In this document: piece after piece, positions 33,294 through 47,228 of the stretch
Layout: every line of letters starts with the position of its first letter
Position numbering within the stretch: the stretch's first letter is position 1
Source of the DNA: Plutella xylostella
Lineage: Eukaryota > Arthropoda > Insecta > Lepidoptera > Plutellidae
DNA length: 64,000 nucleotides
Direction: 5' to 3'
Assembly (NCBI RefSeq): GCF_932276165.1
Contig: NC_064007.1
Span: 3,482,001-3,546,000, forward strand
Made by a program: the position numbers and the translations under genes
Notes under the pieces: model-generated
Database searches by the model: none
What the model saw: only the letters and a program-made list of their open reading frames with translations
What the model was told of the DNA's origin: nothing

Positions 33294-36200
33294 GTGAGTC
33301 AATACATTCACGTTTTATGTAAAGATAACGAAACGTTTATTTGACACATAGACAGCAATAACAAAAATATACATACAAAATGTAGCCATATTTGTGTCCC
33401 ACGGCTGAGAAAATGGCCCCATGCTTTCAAACGAAAAAAAAAAAACCACATAATCTTCATTGTACATTTCTCCTGAAGCTAATTCAGCGACCTAATAATA
33501 ATACTTTCCCTGCTAGGTAGATATGTCCTAAATCATTTAATACATGGTAAATCTTTGAAGTCTTTTGGAGACTAACCATTTAGCCACACAAGCCAAGATT
33601 GATTGAATAACCGTTAGCTACTGTTAAGCTTGATTAGAAAGTGTTATCACTGTGATAGTCTTAATCAAAACATTATCATAATCACCTACATTCGGTGGAG
33701 AAAATCAATAAACTGCGTTTTGGTAAACAAACCGAGTGTCGATCAGCTGACCACACCCGACTTTCTCGCGTTCGTCTTTTGTCTATTACCAAGTAAATAT
33801 GGATAAAGATAAAAGGTGTTCATTTGGTGTCCAGCACCACATACCTACCACAAATACACAAGACAACGAAATACAATAGAAAATAAATAATAATAAAAAA
33901 ACAAAAGAGCATACAAGTATAATTACCTATGATGAGATTTATAAGTGTTACCTACCTCGATTCTAAACCTTCTACCAATATGTAATGTATTATTTGTACT
34001 AATCCCATGATAAGATTAAACTGTTCCATGCCATCTTTGTCCCAATTTCTACCTATGATTACAATTTTCGGCATTATTCAGCTGATAAGATACGGTATCT
34101 CTAAAACATTCGTTAACCCAGGCCGGTTTCGCTAGCCATCGAACTCAAACGATTACTGAATCTATTTTTAAAATAGTAACAAGTCGAACATCCCGAGATA
34201 CTCCCAGGCGGGGCAACGAGTATTTACGTCAACAGACATCCGCGTGGACTGCCCCAAAAACATGTGTTGGCTGAATGGCTGTGAAGTCAATGTCATTGAA
34301 AAAAAAACGCTATAAAAAGTAAAAAGGCCTAATCACTTCGCATTCGCAAAAAAGTTCAACCTTCACCAAAGTCATGGTCGAGGAGAAGGGTGATTTCCTA
34401 AAACAAATAGCAACTATCTATCTAGGAAGCCAATCATAACCTAAATAGTGGATGAGACCCATGTTTTCACACAGAATTCCGAATTGCCTGCAGCCATCAA
34501 TCAACTAGACGTGTTTTGTTTTAATTAACGTTCGTCCATCACTACACGTCGAGTTTCGAACTTACCTTTAATTTGAATACCGAATCGAATTAATATCTAA
34601 GTTGGTTTCGTTCTGATCATTTGAATAATTACTATACAATCATTACCAAAGAGGTAGGTACTTTTAGTCAAGTTCACACGACACAATCATCCATGATAAA
34701 TGATAACCATAATCGTGATTCAAACAACACGAATCTGTAGGCTCAAAGTGAATGCACAACAAATTACGAAAAGTTGTTATTCATACCTGCGCTTTGTGGT
34801 AGTTTTCATCACAGTGCGGTTAACGCTGCAAACAAAAGCACGTTCGTAACCCAATTTTACAACGCTGTGAAACACAAGTGCATCAGTAGGGAAATAACTT
34901 TATAACGTAACCGGGCTGTTTTTTTTGTTTAATCAGTAATATTCATATAAATACCGAGCCCACGGGCGTAATTGCGTAGGAAAACGAGATATAGGACCGA
35001 TAAGATAGCGCTTGGCTACCAGTTACCCACTCATTGGTGGGCGACGATGGTTTCTAATTGTACTCCCTGAAATAACGGTGAAAAAACACGCCGCATCATT
35101 GCACAAAGCAGAATGAATTTTCATTTCTCGCATTCGTCACGTATGGCTAGACGAGGCTAAAATGCGAAAACCGCTGCAATACAATAGGTACCTACACGTT
35201 GTACAATGCACGATGTTGCTACTGCCAAATACGGCATTAAAGTTGCTCTTTCGTCATTTCTAACGGTATATTTTTATTGTTTTTAAGAATTAAGATACGC
35301 CGGTTATGGACATGGCAGTACGAAATTGAAACGTTCTTAATAACTTTAAAAGCCAGAGCCCAGTCGAAATAAATATTATATAATACCTACAGTTTATTTA
35401 TAGTTATTTTAGTTTTAAATAGCAGAAAACATCGCATGACGCAATGGCTGCTCACTTCTAGCAACCCAAAGGGTTTACGTTATGCAAAATGCTCGTTTTT
35501 ACTACAATCGTAGGTATCCGGGCCGTAGAATCAATACGAGTGTATTTGTTTGAGAATATCGGGTTTCGTGTCTATGTTCCAATGCCAGTTATTTCTGACG
35601 AGGCGGCCTGTCGGTAAGGCTGTAGTCCCGAGTCACGCGATGTCAGCTTGCAATATTTAGTGGGCGACATCATGAGGCGTAATTATTCGAAGATCTCAGT
35701 TATTTTGGTGACTTATTCTGACCAAGTCCACCATTTTGTTAAAAACAAACATACATTTTTAAAATAAACGACCACGAATTTCTGTCTACTCAGTTCGGGC
35801 CCCAAAAAAACATCTGTTAGAGCGTCCCCTGACAAATAAGAGTAAATAAATATACGTGTATTCCCTCAGCCACCTGCAACAAAGGCGACCAGGTAACTTT
35901 ATAAATAACGCAGGTACAGGACTGCCCGAGACTGGTTTGGTAACAAAAACGGGAGGGCAGGATCGCCCGGACCATAGACTAGAGAAGTGAACACTGCCAA
36001 CAACTCTCATAGCCGTTTTCTTCAACAGCTGATTTAAAAAAAAAGTTAATCCCACCTCTGATCTCTGTTGTCTATAGTTTTAAACTTTCTCGCCATTTTG
36101 TGGCGTAAAAAATGACATGAATTTATTTTTAATGACGCACGGTTATTAATAATTTTAATAGTCCTAAATCTATCAGTGGGCGGTCGTGAATACGTCGCCA

Positions 36201-37426
36201 CGCTTTCTTGATGTCACACTGACCTTATTTTTTGTTTATAATAATGAGTATAGGTAGGTATCGTATGTCGGTAACTATACGGATTAAATATTGCAAAAGA
36301 ACTGTACTTTTGCGTACTGGTTTTTAAATTGTGTCGCGTCCCAACAGGTGCAAGTTGCTCTCAAGGTTGCTATTGCAGTTTTTTTTTGTCTGTCGTCGTT
36401 ATATTATTAAACGCATATGAGCGTCTTGTTTGTAAAGCTGTGTTTAAACTGCAACTTCATACAGAACTTATATTGTTCCTCCTTTGCTGTGCTCCTTCCT
36501 TTTAAATTATTTATAATAAATTACTTTCATTTTTTCAACGGTAAAGCCATCATTAGCTTCATCATCATCGTTGATCATTCAAAAATCCATACAGTAGCTG
36601 ATATCGACGTCATAATAGCTATCTATGGCTGCCTGCATTATGCTTGATTAATTATATGAATTATAAAAGTATGTTATGCATAGAGTAGATACACTACACC
36701 TAGGGAGTAAAATTTTGACCAGAAATGTCTTAGATATATTTTACTTCTTTAGAACAAACATAGACTCTAGCCTAACTACCTGAAACAATAAAATTACCGG
36801 CAGAAGTGCTAATACCACTTAATGTCTGCGAAATTACGTTGTAACCCAATGTTCTATTGTGCCCAGCGAGGATAAGCCCAAACGCCTAATTAATTTAATA
36901 CAATTAATAAACAGGTACCTAGGCCCACTTCCAACTGGATTAGCACGAAACAAAAGTTTCAATGAAATTCAGCGCTTAGCAAATCCAGGTGCCGTTTTGT
37001 AATAGGTACATACTTCGTAGACTGCTTACTAATTTCCGGTACAAATGAACTGTCTGTGAATGTAATAAATTTATGCGTTGTTACATATTTTTAGATACTG
37101 TATTTCGTACTGTATATCTTTAGACTAAAAGTAGCCTCTGTGACACTCACAAATAACGTGGTTTTCTATTGGTAAAAATATTTTAAATATCCATACACTA
37201 TAGTATCCCAAACGTCGTGAACAACTTTAGTCTAGAAACACTACAGCGTAGTAACTATCGAACAATACATGTAAATATGTATAAATTCTAGTCCCGACTT
37301 AGTCTTGTAGTTATCTATCAACAACATAAATAATTTATATTAAAAGCGTGCCTTCAATATTTATCAAGTAATATGTATGATGATGTTGTCTTACTAACAA
37401 CGAGATCTTATTGAAATGAGCTGGGA
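33294..37426. other. Probable Dyrk2-like intron, nothing recognised
   Basis: A long AT-rich stretch after a GT donor. I searched by eye for the next kinase exon, which should open with a VIDFG-type block, and did not find it. Short ORFs (for example 35786-36055 on the minus strand) have no recognisable features. Confidence 0.45.
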
Positions 37427-37559
37427 GGTCACTCTTTATAACGAAAAAACTAAGTGTCGGAGCGCTGCTACGCGAGCCACGACTCTATCTCGTTGTATTA
37501 AACGTGCCGATTGCACAAGACCTTACGTTCGTTAGTTTTTCGCCAGTATAGAGTAACCC
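37427..37559 (-). mobile_element. MITE family A, copy 2
   Basis: A 133-bp reverse-oriented copy of the element at 10113-10245: it starts GGTCACTCTTTATAACG and ends CAGTATAGAGTAACCC, with GCAGCGCTCCG and GACTCTATCTCG inside in reverse. Equal length suggests both copies are full length. Confidence 0.7.
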
Positions 37560-40500
37560 TCCTGTTTCTGCGCACGAGCACTGCACGAGTGGTGTTTCGT
37601 GTTACGTTTGATAATATAATTTATAATCTATTAGGCTTGTATATTTCTGTACAGTTCTAGAAATTTATAATAGAGTTAGTTATCGTACCTGTTATAGCCA
37701 AAAGTCATAAACTAAGAATTTTCTGTTTCCGCAAAGATCGGCTATATAAGTCATCTTAGGGCGCACTCGCGCCAACAGAACTAGGGGTCGAAGTGGTCGC
37801 CATGGCCGAAATCGGTCGGACCAATCATCATCATCATAATAAATAAAAGATTTAGTAAAGTTTTTAAAAATATATGTATATCTTTAGTAAATTAACCAAC
37901 TGACAGCCAGACAAGACAAGCTTTGTCAACACGTTTTCTAAGCCACACGTGTTTTATGAACATTATAATTTATTTATAACGATATCAAGTAGACATTCTA
38001 TACATAGAGGGACATTCAATCATTATTATTGCGTATATATTTATAAATATATCCTACATTATAGGCATATAGGTATATATACACGTATATATATTATTAT
38101 ATATAATTGCGTTAATTGAATACGGAAGCTACTTAACACTAAGGTCAGAGTGCTTAACCTTGTGACTATAGCTTTTGCATGTGGTTTGGTCTGAAGTGTA
38201 AACGTACAATTTTGCATGTAAATGTGTACACCATTTATAACGTTTTCTTATCTTGATGCAATAAGGTAAGGGGTGTTAACGTGTTGTGAATTAAATGTGC
38301 TCAGGCAAATTTAAAATGATGCGCGAATTATGCAAGCTACTGAAAATGTTTAAATTTATATTTAGGTAAGGACCCTAACAAGAACTAGGAATGTCCTTTC
38401 CTTTCCATCTACGTCATGTTCTCCTCTGCCCATATTTTGTTATTTGTTAAAATATTGAAAAGAAATTCTAAATAAATTAATCTAACACATTATAATAGAA
38501 ATAAATGTTTTCCATGCACCGTTTTTCACACATAAATCATGCAAATTATAAGCGGTCTTTAACTTGTCCGCATTTGGACTCGGCTCTATTCCGAATCGAT
38601 CCATATTAGGCGGATGGATAAAATTGAGTTTATGTTAAGATTATATTTCTCTGAGCATACAATTCAAATTAGTTTTTTTGGTCCAGTATTATTTGGCCAG
38701 GTGCTTCGTCAAAGTCATGGTATGTGTGATGATGGGATTAGTTATCTGTCGAATGAGTCAAAATGGCAGCTATGGCTTAGCTTTTTATGGACCAGCTAAG
38801 TACCTACCTACAAACCGTGTGATATATTTGTTTTAAGATACATTTAAATAAAGTTAATTTGGATCGCTCAGCAAAGTACATGTTGAAGTTCCGGCTTCGA
38901 GTCTAGCGACTGTATGTATAAATTTTTATTTTATTCTGTCTTTAATACATATGGCTTTAATGTATACACCTCTACCTACCCTATTATGGCGAACTATTTT
39001 CGATACAGCATACAGTTAGCAGTCAGGCTGCAACAGACGTCTCGTTACATTAAAAATATCGATTGCATTTGCATGACAAGTCTCCGAAACTTCGTATGTC
39101 GTGAAGCAACAGTAGCCCCCCTATACTTCGCTAGGTGACTAAACTCTACAATACAAATGTTATTGTAAAACAATACTGGTCATGTTTTCCCTTGATTTCC
39201 TGCAATCATTATTCATTATGCACTTGGCCAGTCATTTGTTTATTAATTAAGTGGTCTTTACTCACTAAGGTGGAGGTTTACGCATACTGGCCAGTGATGT
39301 CTTAACTGCATTTTCTTATTCAAATTCATTTATAAATAACTGTGTGTACGTCAATGTTCTTTTTATGAGGAAGTAGGTCGGGTTATTATATTATAATTTT
39401 AACATATGACGTGACGACTTATATTGATTGCAGTTGCTAGTGAGCCCCGCAAACGTTGGTGCTACTCCTTTGTATTTTTTTTATTTTTTCCAGTATTTAT
39501 TATGTGCAATTTTTTGTTAACACAAAACGTATTATAGCGTATGGGATGGGAATAGGTACGTGTGTGAATTACTGTGAATATAGAACGTTTATAATTTTAA
39601 GCGCGAAAGGTTACCGAGCTATGAATAATGCAAGCTCCACTTAAATAAATATGTTAGCAACATGAACACGGCATTTATATGACTGCATTAAAAAAACATT
39701 CGTTTACAGTTGCACTATAATAAAAATGTACTCAATAAAAAGTCACGCGTAAAAATGCATGTATATGTATGTATCATATTATACAGTACCTACAGATTAG
39801 AGAATATAGGCCGGTGAAAATATTTGAACTAAGCAAAATGACTGATAATATTGACAATAGAGCAGAATAATGGATGTGTTTCATTAAACCACTTCACCTT
39901 GTGTTGTGTGGATCGTTAGGTAAATAAAAACCCTGACATATATTCTTCTTAAATTAGGTATTGTATCTAAAGCTGGCGACTGACATTGAATTTTAGCTCG
40001 ATATAAGCACGTTTCATAATATTCGACGTCGATAAAATCGTTTAATACGCGTAACACCAATCGCAGCGCCGTATTTATGGCTGATCGCGGTATAAAGTGA
40101 CGTTTGTCTACTTTGATAACAAACCCGTGCTGCGGCAGCTGCTCGATAACTATACAGCTCGAACCAATATTCAATATCGATCCACCTAAATGTTATATAC
40201 CCCATTCTGAAGTAAGTACTCGTCTCGATGGGCTCTTATACGGCCCACTAGCTCTACTTCTACTGCTAGACTTCAGGCAAGGTTTACCGGTTTACCATAT
40301 TATTAAAAGAAAATAAGTTTTAAATATGTGGTGGTTAGTATATTAGTATGCCCCAGAAAATTTTAATAAATAAAATAATTTATAAATAATGCATTTTTTT
40401 TGTATTAGTGATTTGTTGTGTATGTAAGCGGAACAAATTAACGCTTTATCTATCTATTTCTAAAATTCCTAACTACTTGGTCTATGATCTTCCTTACTGT

Positions 40501-42416
40501 TGCCATATCGTAGAATAATAGCTGAAGAAAATAAATTGAGATGTTGAGACTGAAATGAGGTCGCAATTGTCTCCAGTCGGACTGCTAGCTATAATAGTTT
40601 ATCGATTAAATATTTTCCAATCGTTTGCAATGTGGCCATAGAGGACATGTTAGTCGAAGACATTCATCATCATCATAGGCCTCGGCAAGGACCGCCGGAC
40701 CGCCTTATGTTTTTTTGCAGAACTCTTCTACGTAGCTACACCATTCCACTTCCATAACTTGTCGCTATTCATTCTGAAATTACTAATTTTAGTTAAGTAT
40801 TTCAATTAATTATATTAAAAAGAATTACTTAATTCGAAGACAAATCATCAAACGTACAGTAACCCCGACCTAAGTATCTTAATTATCTCTAATGCAATTT
40901 TAATGAAATATTTACCGGAGATTTGACCTACTTGAATTGTTGATTGTCTGTAGTAAGTTTTCTGATAAGATACTTCTGGATAGTAGTCACACTGTCAGAG
41001 GTATATGTATTTTATTTTTTATATGGTACAATAATTACGTATTTAGCTTAGGATTTATGGACATTGTTGAATTTAACAAATACCCAAATAAATTGCCGAA
41101 TCCAGCTAATATGGGCCAAGTCTTACGAAAAGCGAAGTGTTTCTGCGGATGGCAATTGGGTCAATTGCCTTTAGATCTTAACACATTAAAACCTCCCAGA
41201 GGGAGATAGGTCAGCTATCCCTAAGATAGGCTTTATATGGAAGTCACGTAAAAGTACTGCTACTTACATGATAAAATATATATTATTATGTGCATATTGT
41301 TAATGAGACAAATTTAAATTATACTAATCTTATTTTTTCGCTTTACTCGACTTATCTTTTCTTATGTTAGATTTTTACCTCATATAAACATAATAAAAAA
41401 TAATAATAAGAAAAATAAAAAAAATACACAAATATGTCACTCGTTACATAAAAAGACAATAAGCTCTCCCTTTTGGCCGATGCCCATGGGGATCAAGATA
41501 TTTTACCAATATTCTCTCCGCATCATGAAATTCTTACAGCTGATTTAAATCGAGATTCGAGCTAATAACAAGGAAATGCGTTTAAGCTTTAAAGACTAGA
41601 ATGTAGGGCATCGTGCCAATTGTTATGACCTAGGTTCCGAGCCATGCTGTTAACCAAAGAGCTGACTTAATGAAATGTCGAGGTACCCTCGATTGTAATG
41701 TGATGTCTGGTGTACAATGTACATTAACTAAAATATTTTTCAAAGCATGTGGCAATAGCCATCGACTGCGACAATATGCCGACACGGCCACGGTAACGTG
41801 TGCACGCTTCCTAATGCAATGTTCTTTGTAAACATATCCATCCTATTGCCATTCAATATAATACTCCATTTTTATTTGATTATGTATGTATCAGTACAAT
41901 TGTAACCTAGTATGTATAAAAAAGGTCTATTAAGAACGGTTGTAGATTAATCAGACTTACCAGACAGCAGACAGATTTGAAGTAATCGTCATGTTCAATA
42001 GGTCCGTTCATTCTGAACCGGAGTCTATCCAGTCCAGGCTGATTCATGAAGACAAACGTTGCACCAGACCACAAGTCACCACCCACTCGCGACATGCAAC
42101 CGGCGGGTAGACGCAAGGCCACCGCGATTTGGAAATAAACGTGCATTGTACTGTGTCTAATGCTAAATTTATAATTGTCCCTGTAGCAATAATCTTTGCA
42201 GTGTGTCGGTGACATGCGCAAGAGCTGGACTAGGGTTTGCCTTCGAGCTAAAAGGTATGCCAGATCCCTATGAACGTTGTCAGTTTCTGACTGCCCAGGT
42301 TACGCTTGACTATGCTGCATTCTTTCTCTTTCCTTGGTTTTTACAAGGAATAATCGGTTGTTGTAGCCCTAGAAATGTGTCCACGTTACGATGGCCATAT
42401 AAATCAATCACCGTAA
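37560..42416. other. Non-coding, two LINE-tail scraps
   Basis: At 37775-37840 the words GTCGCCATGGCCGAAATCGG followed by ATCATCATCATC look like a LINE 3' end on the plus strand. At 40668-40710 CATCATCATCATAGGCCTCGG looks like a similar tail in reverse. A diverged stretch at 39040-39130 may be a relic of MITE family A. I see nothing else. Confidence 0.35.
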
Positions 42417-42527
42417 TATGTATGTATGTATGTATGTGGGGACATCTCACACACGGCCATCCGACCCCAAGCTAGGCAGAACCTGTGTTATGGGTGTCGG
42501 ACAGCTGATATATCTACACAAATACAA
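42417..42527 (-). mobile_element. SINE tail fragment
   Basis: It follows a (GTAT)n run and contains TGTGGGGACATCTCACACAC, GGCCATCCGACCCCAAG and TGTCGGACAGCTGATATATC, matching the 3' half of the SINE at 25040-25284. The tRNA-like head is missing. Confidence 0.7.
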
Positions 42528-45500
42528 TAGATTTTTAGCCTCAAAGTGCCTCGATGTAAAAACTTTTCCGCTTGAAAAACCACTATCGGTCCAGAGCGAG
42601 TGTCGGGACCGTGGTCAGTAGCTAACAGGGTTTACACGCGACTTTAATGAAATAAAACCTTTTTCCGATGACTTTTAAAGGCTTCATCAAACAGTGCTCC
42701 GTGTTTTCACGTTTAAAACGAGTAACCGCGGAGCCGAGCCGTTTGTAAATAAAACGGGTAGCGCCCACAACCTCGCTCGCCTTCCAAAGCTCTTAAGGGT
42801 TTCCCCACTTTCCTTGCAATCTTTGCGGAACTTGACCTAAAATAATTTTGCATTTATATCATTTACCGCCAAAAAAACAAACATAAATAGGTAGGTAAGC
42901 ATGGATTTATGTAACTACTCACCGATAATGATCTAAGTTTAAATAAGAATACGTTATACATTTAAAAAATGAAGTCCGAATGACGAAGATAGCACGTGGA
43001 CATAGACAACGTGTGTGGCTGTTTCCACTTGACTCCAGACTATAAGTGCGTATACCCGACCAAGTTAAGTAGGTCATCCTGGTACCCAGGAGAACATGGG
43101 AGGCGATCGATTGCGTACAACGCACACTGTGTCGCAAGCGGGAGGTTATTACCCCCCGCCAGTGTTTGTTTTGGGTACGGTGTAAGTGGGCCTGTTAACA
43201 GGTATAGTCTGTTTTATGCTCGCCTGGTAGTTTTGATTGAATCTGTGAGCGTCAAGTATTGATTTGACAAAGTCAAAGTGGATTGTTTCGCTTGGGCAGT
43301 GCTTAGAAGCTAATGATGACATGGGGTGGAAACTTTCCATGATCAAACAGAATGTTTTCTAACTCGTCGATGCAAAATAAATGCTACGAAGAAGAAAACG
43401 GCAACTCGGTCTATTTTCGGCACAGTTTATGACAAAGCTCAGTTAGTTCCGTAGTTATTTATTGCGTCGTTTGGCAAAGAAACATACAGCCGGCGAATGA
43501 AACTTTTTATGTAATATAAAAGAACTTCTGACATGCAGTTCAGAAGTCTATTGCAACAGTCCTCTTGAGTTTAATTATAGCCGTGTAACCCAAATACTTG
43601 ATCTGAATTGCATCTAGCCGGTTAACTACCTCTTTACTTGTTTAAAAACACGACTGCTAAAACATGCAAATAAATAATTTTATAAACCGTTGACTTCACA
43701 GGTTGATTTAAATCTGAAGGGTTATTGAATATAGTATTATACACACACGTACTTTTATATTAGTACCTACCTACTAATAGAAAAGTACGTGTGTACAAAT
43801 AATATACTACTAATTGATTATAATAAAAATCAGTAAATCTCGAGTGCCCAGGAACACCCTATCCGTATGAAACTCATCCAATGATTCCAACTCAGCAAAA
43901 ACTTAAAATTAAGTAACAATCACCTTTGAATTCTACACCCGCGGTAACCATTTAAAGGCTAAAGAGTCTCCAAATAATTTATTCAATGCCGCGACCAATC
44001 CAGCCAGAGTGCTTCTCAACATTCCGCCTCCTCCGCTGAAGATCCACCGGAGACCGACGAGCACTCCATCCCCAACCTTGGAGCGTTGCCAAGCGCAGCG
44101 AGGAAACCGAGAATCGCACGAAAGAATTATTGTTTCCAATCCAACAATGAAACGATTTTCCTTCAAAACAATAGCGGCGAAACCCGCGAAGTATTCTACC
44201 ATCGACCGCATCGCCGATTCGAAGCCGTAATGGAATTGTTGTCGAGTCGTTTTTACTATGTCGTGTGTATTCGAATAGAGTAAGTTGTGGGCTGACGATC
44301 CTAGAATCGCCTGAGCTTACCCTTTCTTTCTAAGCATGCAAGCTCGTGTACTTTGAAATATGTCGACGCGTATGTTATAATTTTTGCCAGGCACACGGAG
44401 GGTTCCATTGTATTTTTCATATGTCACACTCTCATACGTTTCCAGCTTTTGTGTCTATTGTTGCTCGTATATCTAATATAAGTGGAATGTCTTTGTCCGT
44501 TAGTTTTGCACATGTATGTCGCGACACCTGACCACCATCAGATAAGTATTGGAACTTTAATTGCGAGTGGCTGAGAATCACGTTCCATTTTTATGTTGTG
44601 ATAACTCATATGCAGCTGCGTCCGAGCGATATCTCTGGGAAGGTCTCAATGTCAGCGCGTATTCTCGCGCCGGTGTGGCAACCAAGTTGCGTACTCACAA
44701 TGCAAATAAACTTTTTTTCAATTTAGAACTCCTCCCACGGGCAGCGGAAAGTGGGTTAATGCCACACGGTCTACAGTGGGTCGGCGAGTGCGACTTGAGG
44801 CGACGGCGACGCATCATTATGCCTACTATTCACTCCGAACAAAGCGATACGGACATTATTCTACGGAGATCTCAACCACGTGGCAACCACGAAACTCGCG
44901 GCCACTTTCGCCGCTTGCGCAATGGCCGCCCGTAATGTTTGTGTTCAAAAATATATTTTTCTTTCAATTGCATAAATTAACACTTTCACGCCTTTTTCAC
45001 GTTACCTAAAGGTTTTGTTCGTAACACTTTCCCTTGAGCGACAAAGCTTGCGGCCGGTTAAGGAGCTAAAATACGTCGGAAGGCCATTTTTAAATAATTA
45101 GCGACGGAGAAACCGGCGGAATCAATAAATTTATTATAATCGTCATTTCCACGCGTGCCAATATGTCTGCGCGCGCACATAGCAATTGTAGGTACATAAT
45201 ATATCTACAGTCAGCTCAATTCAGACTATACGTACGTACATAGTGGGTTTGATGCAAAAATCTGCAATTAAAAAACTCCGTTAGGTCTTATTTTCTTATT
45301 TTTTTGCAAATGACTCATCTGAAACTGTAAACTAAGTATAAAACTTTCACATCTGCTTTGTACATTTTAAACTCGAGAGAATTATTTTACACTGTATAAT
45401 TTAGAAAACTTCTTAACTTGGCGTTATTTTAAGTAACGTATAGTAGTATAATAGGCTTATCTGTTGGCTTTAATTAGTTTTACCATGATTTATAGGAAGT

Positions 45501-46602
45501 CGTACCCTGAGAGATTGTGATAAAGCCTTCTTGCCTCGTGTTGTGTTGAAGGAATCGTTATTTATTTAGCTTCAATTCGTAGTCACGAGTAGTCACGACC
45601 GACTACTGAACATCAAGGCTGTGGCTGTTACTAGATGATTACTATTTATTGCTTCTAAAGCTAGTAGTGCTCAGTTGAAATCTTCATTGAAAGCCATTTT
45701 AGCGTAATCTTTTGTTTTTTTATTTTCAAAGCGTATTATTGGTGCGCCAAATGAAGGTTAAATAAAAATGATGGAATGATATTTGTGTTCGTATTTAATG
45801 AATTAGGTTGTTCCAATTAGTATATTTTGTAAAATGATAGTATATTACCTACAAGATATAATAATAATGTATATTATTCCTGGTATTTATTTCAAAGAAC
45901 AACTAGTGTAATTAAACAACTTGTATGAAATTGTATGCTTGGTAGCGTTACAAAAATAGACCCCTGTGCTAAGACCTTGGGAAAGGTGGATCCCTAATAA
46001 CCTAAGCTTTGTGCAAATACAACCCGAGAAACTTACGTAGAGGTAAGTTTGAAGTTGTATAACTTTACACATTAGTAAGTAAACACATCTAGAGAGTTTA
46101 CATTAGGGGCTGTGGCAAGCCCTAGGGAGATGACTGCTGAAGAATTATATACGTAACTTGCTCAATTTACATAGTGCATAGTGTATATTATTTATGTAAA
46201 TATACTCGTATATGGAACAACGATGTTAATTTCAATTACAAAGACAAACAGAATAAAATATGATAGCCAAAAACAGATACGGTATAATAATTATGTCATT
46301 CAAATTGTTAAAGTATTTCTCCAGCTGAATCCCAAATGCAGTTCTCTTAGTTCTATGAAGTAAGTAATTAGAAATTCAGAGAATTAATAGCTCTGCTTTT
46401 ACAAGTATAATCCGCGTATAGTAAGTAGTTAAAGCTAACTTCGGCGTAGAAAGTCGTTCAAAACTTAGCTAAAGGTAGAACTTTCAGCTAAGGCTAATTA
46501 ATAATTAAAAAAAAAAACTGTTGAATGGTGATTTCCTAAAAGACCATACGTTGTGTATTTTTAAAATAAAGCTTTAAATTCCAAAAACACGCATGTGTTA
46601 CT
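42528..46602. other. Non-coding, one small hairpin
   Basis: AT-rich sequence with GC-richer patches at about 43990-44230 and 44760-44935 that contain open frames but no recognisable protein. A hairpin with 23-bp arms lies at 43743-43794. Confidence 0.35.
43743..43794. repeat. Short hairpin, 23-bp arms
   Basis: The arm at 43743-43765 (starting ACACACGTACTTTT) pairs with 43772-43794 with one mismatch around a 6-base loop. Confidence 0.5.
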
Positions 46603-46685
46603 ACATCATCACGACCCATTACGTCCCCAATGCTGGGGCACGGGTCTCCTTCCAATGAAGGAAGGGTTTAGGCTTAGTCCGATGT
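46603..46685 (-). mobile_element. LINE 3' end fragment
   Basis: CATCATCACGACCCATTACG, GGGGCACGGGTCTCC and AATGAAGGAAGG in reverse match the fragment that ends in TGATGATGAT at 60710-60820. It is 5'-truncated. Confidence 0.6.
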
Positions 46686-46900
46686 GTTACTATAAATTGA
46701 CTTAATAAAATCACGCAAACAGCGGAAATAAAACTATGAAAGTGGAAATACCAACCATTTTTCCTGTGAGAACAAAAACTAGATCGGCTAATTAAATTCT
46801 TGACTTGAATCATTTACAAACAATTTAACAGTGTAACTGTTAGTTACTTCTATTAGTTGTGTTCTTTCATTTTGAAACAGACTGCTATTCATTTTAAGCT

Positions 46901-46905
46901 ATGTC
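46901..46905 (+). repeat. Copia target duplication, left
   Basis: ATGTC directly before the left LTR is repeated directly after the right LTR at 51184-51188. Five bases is the usual size for copia. Confidence 0.8.
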
Positions 46906-47090
46906 TGTTGAAAAGAGTTTGTAAACGCAACCAACAGTTTAGTTTTTTCTATTGTCTATTGTAGATTATTTTGTCAATAGACTTGTCACTTAGTACTTCC
47001 ACCAATACCCTCCTGTGTCGTGTGAAAACTATTCTTCAATATATCTTTACAATCCTTTTAATCCACTGGTTTTACTTATAAAACCCAACA
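46906..47090 (+). repeat. Copia left LTR, 185 bp
   Basis: It starts TGTTGAAAAG and ends ACCCAACA (TG...CA). By my alignment it differs from the right LTR at 3 of 185 positions. AAGAGTTTGTAAACGCAACC and the AT-rich right half are shared. Confidence 0.9.
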
Positions 47091-47104
47091 GGTTATGGGC
47101 CCAG
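47091..47104 (+). other. Primer-binding site
   Basis: GGTTATGGGCCCAG directly follows the left LTR. It matches the site that copia-type elements use to prime first-strand synthesis from an internal part of initiator Met-tRNA. Confidence 0.7.
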
Positions 47105-47228
47105 GACCATTTGGTAGTAAGATTTTTGAAATATCACACGAAGTATCACAGATTGAAAATTTGTCCGGGAGCCGAGGCCGGCCGGCGCAGTTGTTATTGT
47201 GAAAACGAAATTGTTAAAAAACTAAACA

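Noticed and set aside
35786..36055. 89-codon minus-strand ORF
   Set aside because: No motif, no splice signals in register, and no sign of coding constraint that I can see.
39040..39130. Fourth copy of MITE family A
   Set aside because: A few words resemble it (CTCGTTACATTAAAAAT, CGATTGCA), but the ends are not convincing.
44561..44935. 124-codon plus-strand ORF in a GC-richer patch
   Set aside because: It begins with GTG, no domain or splice context could be seen, and an overlapping frame is also open.
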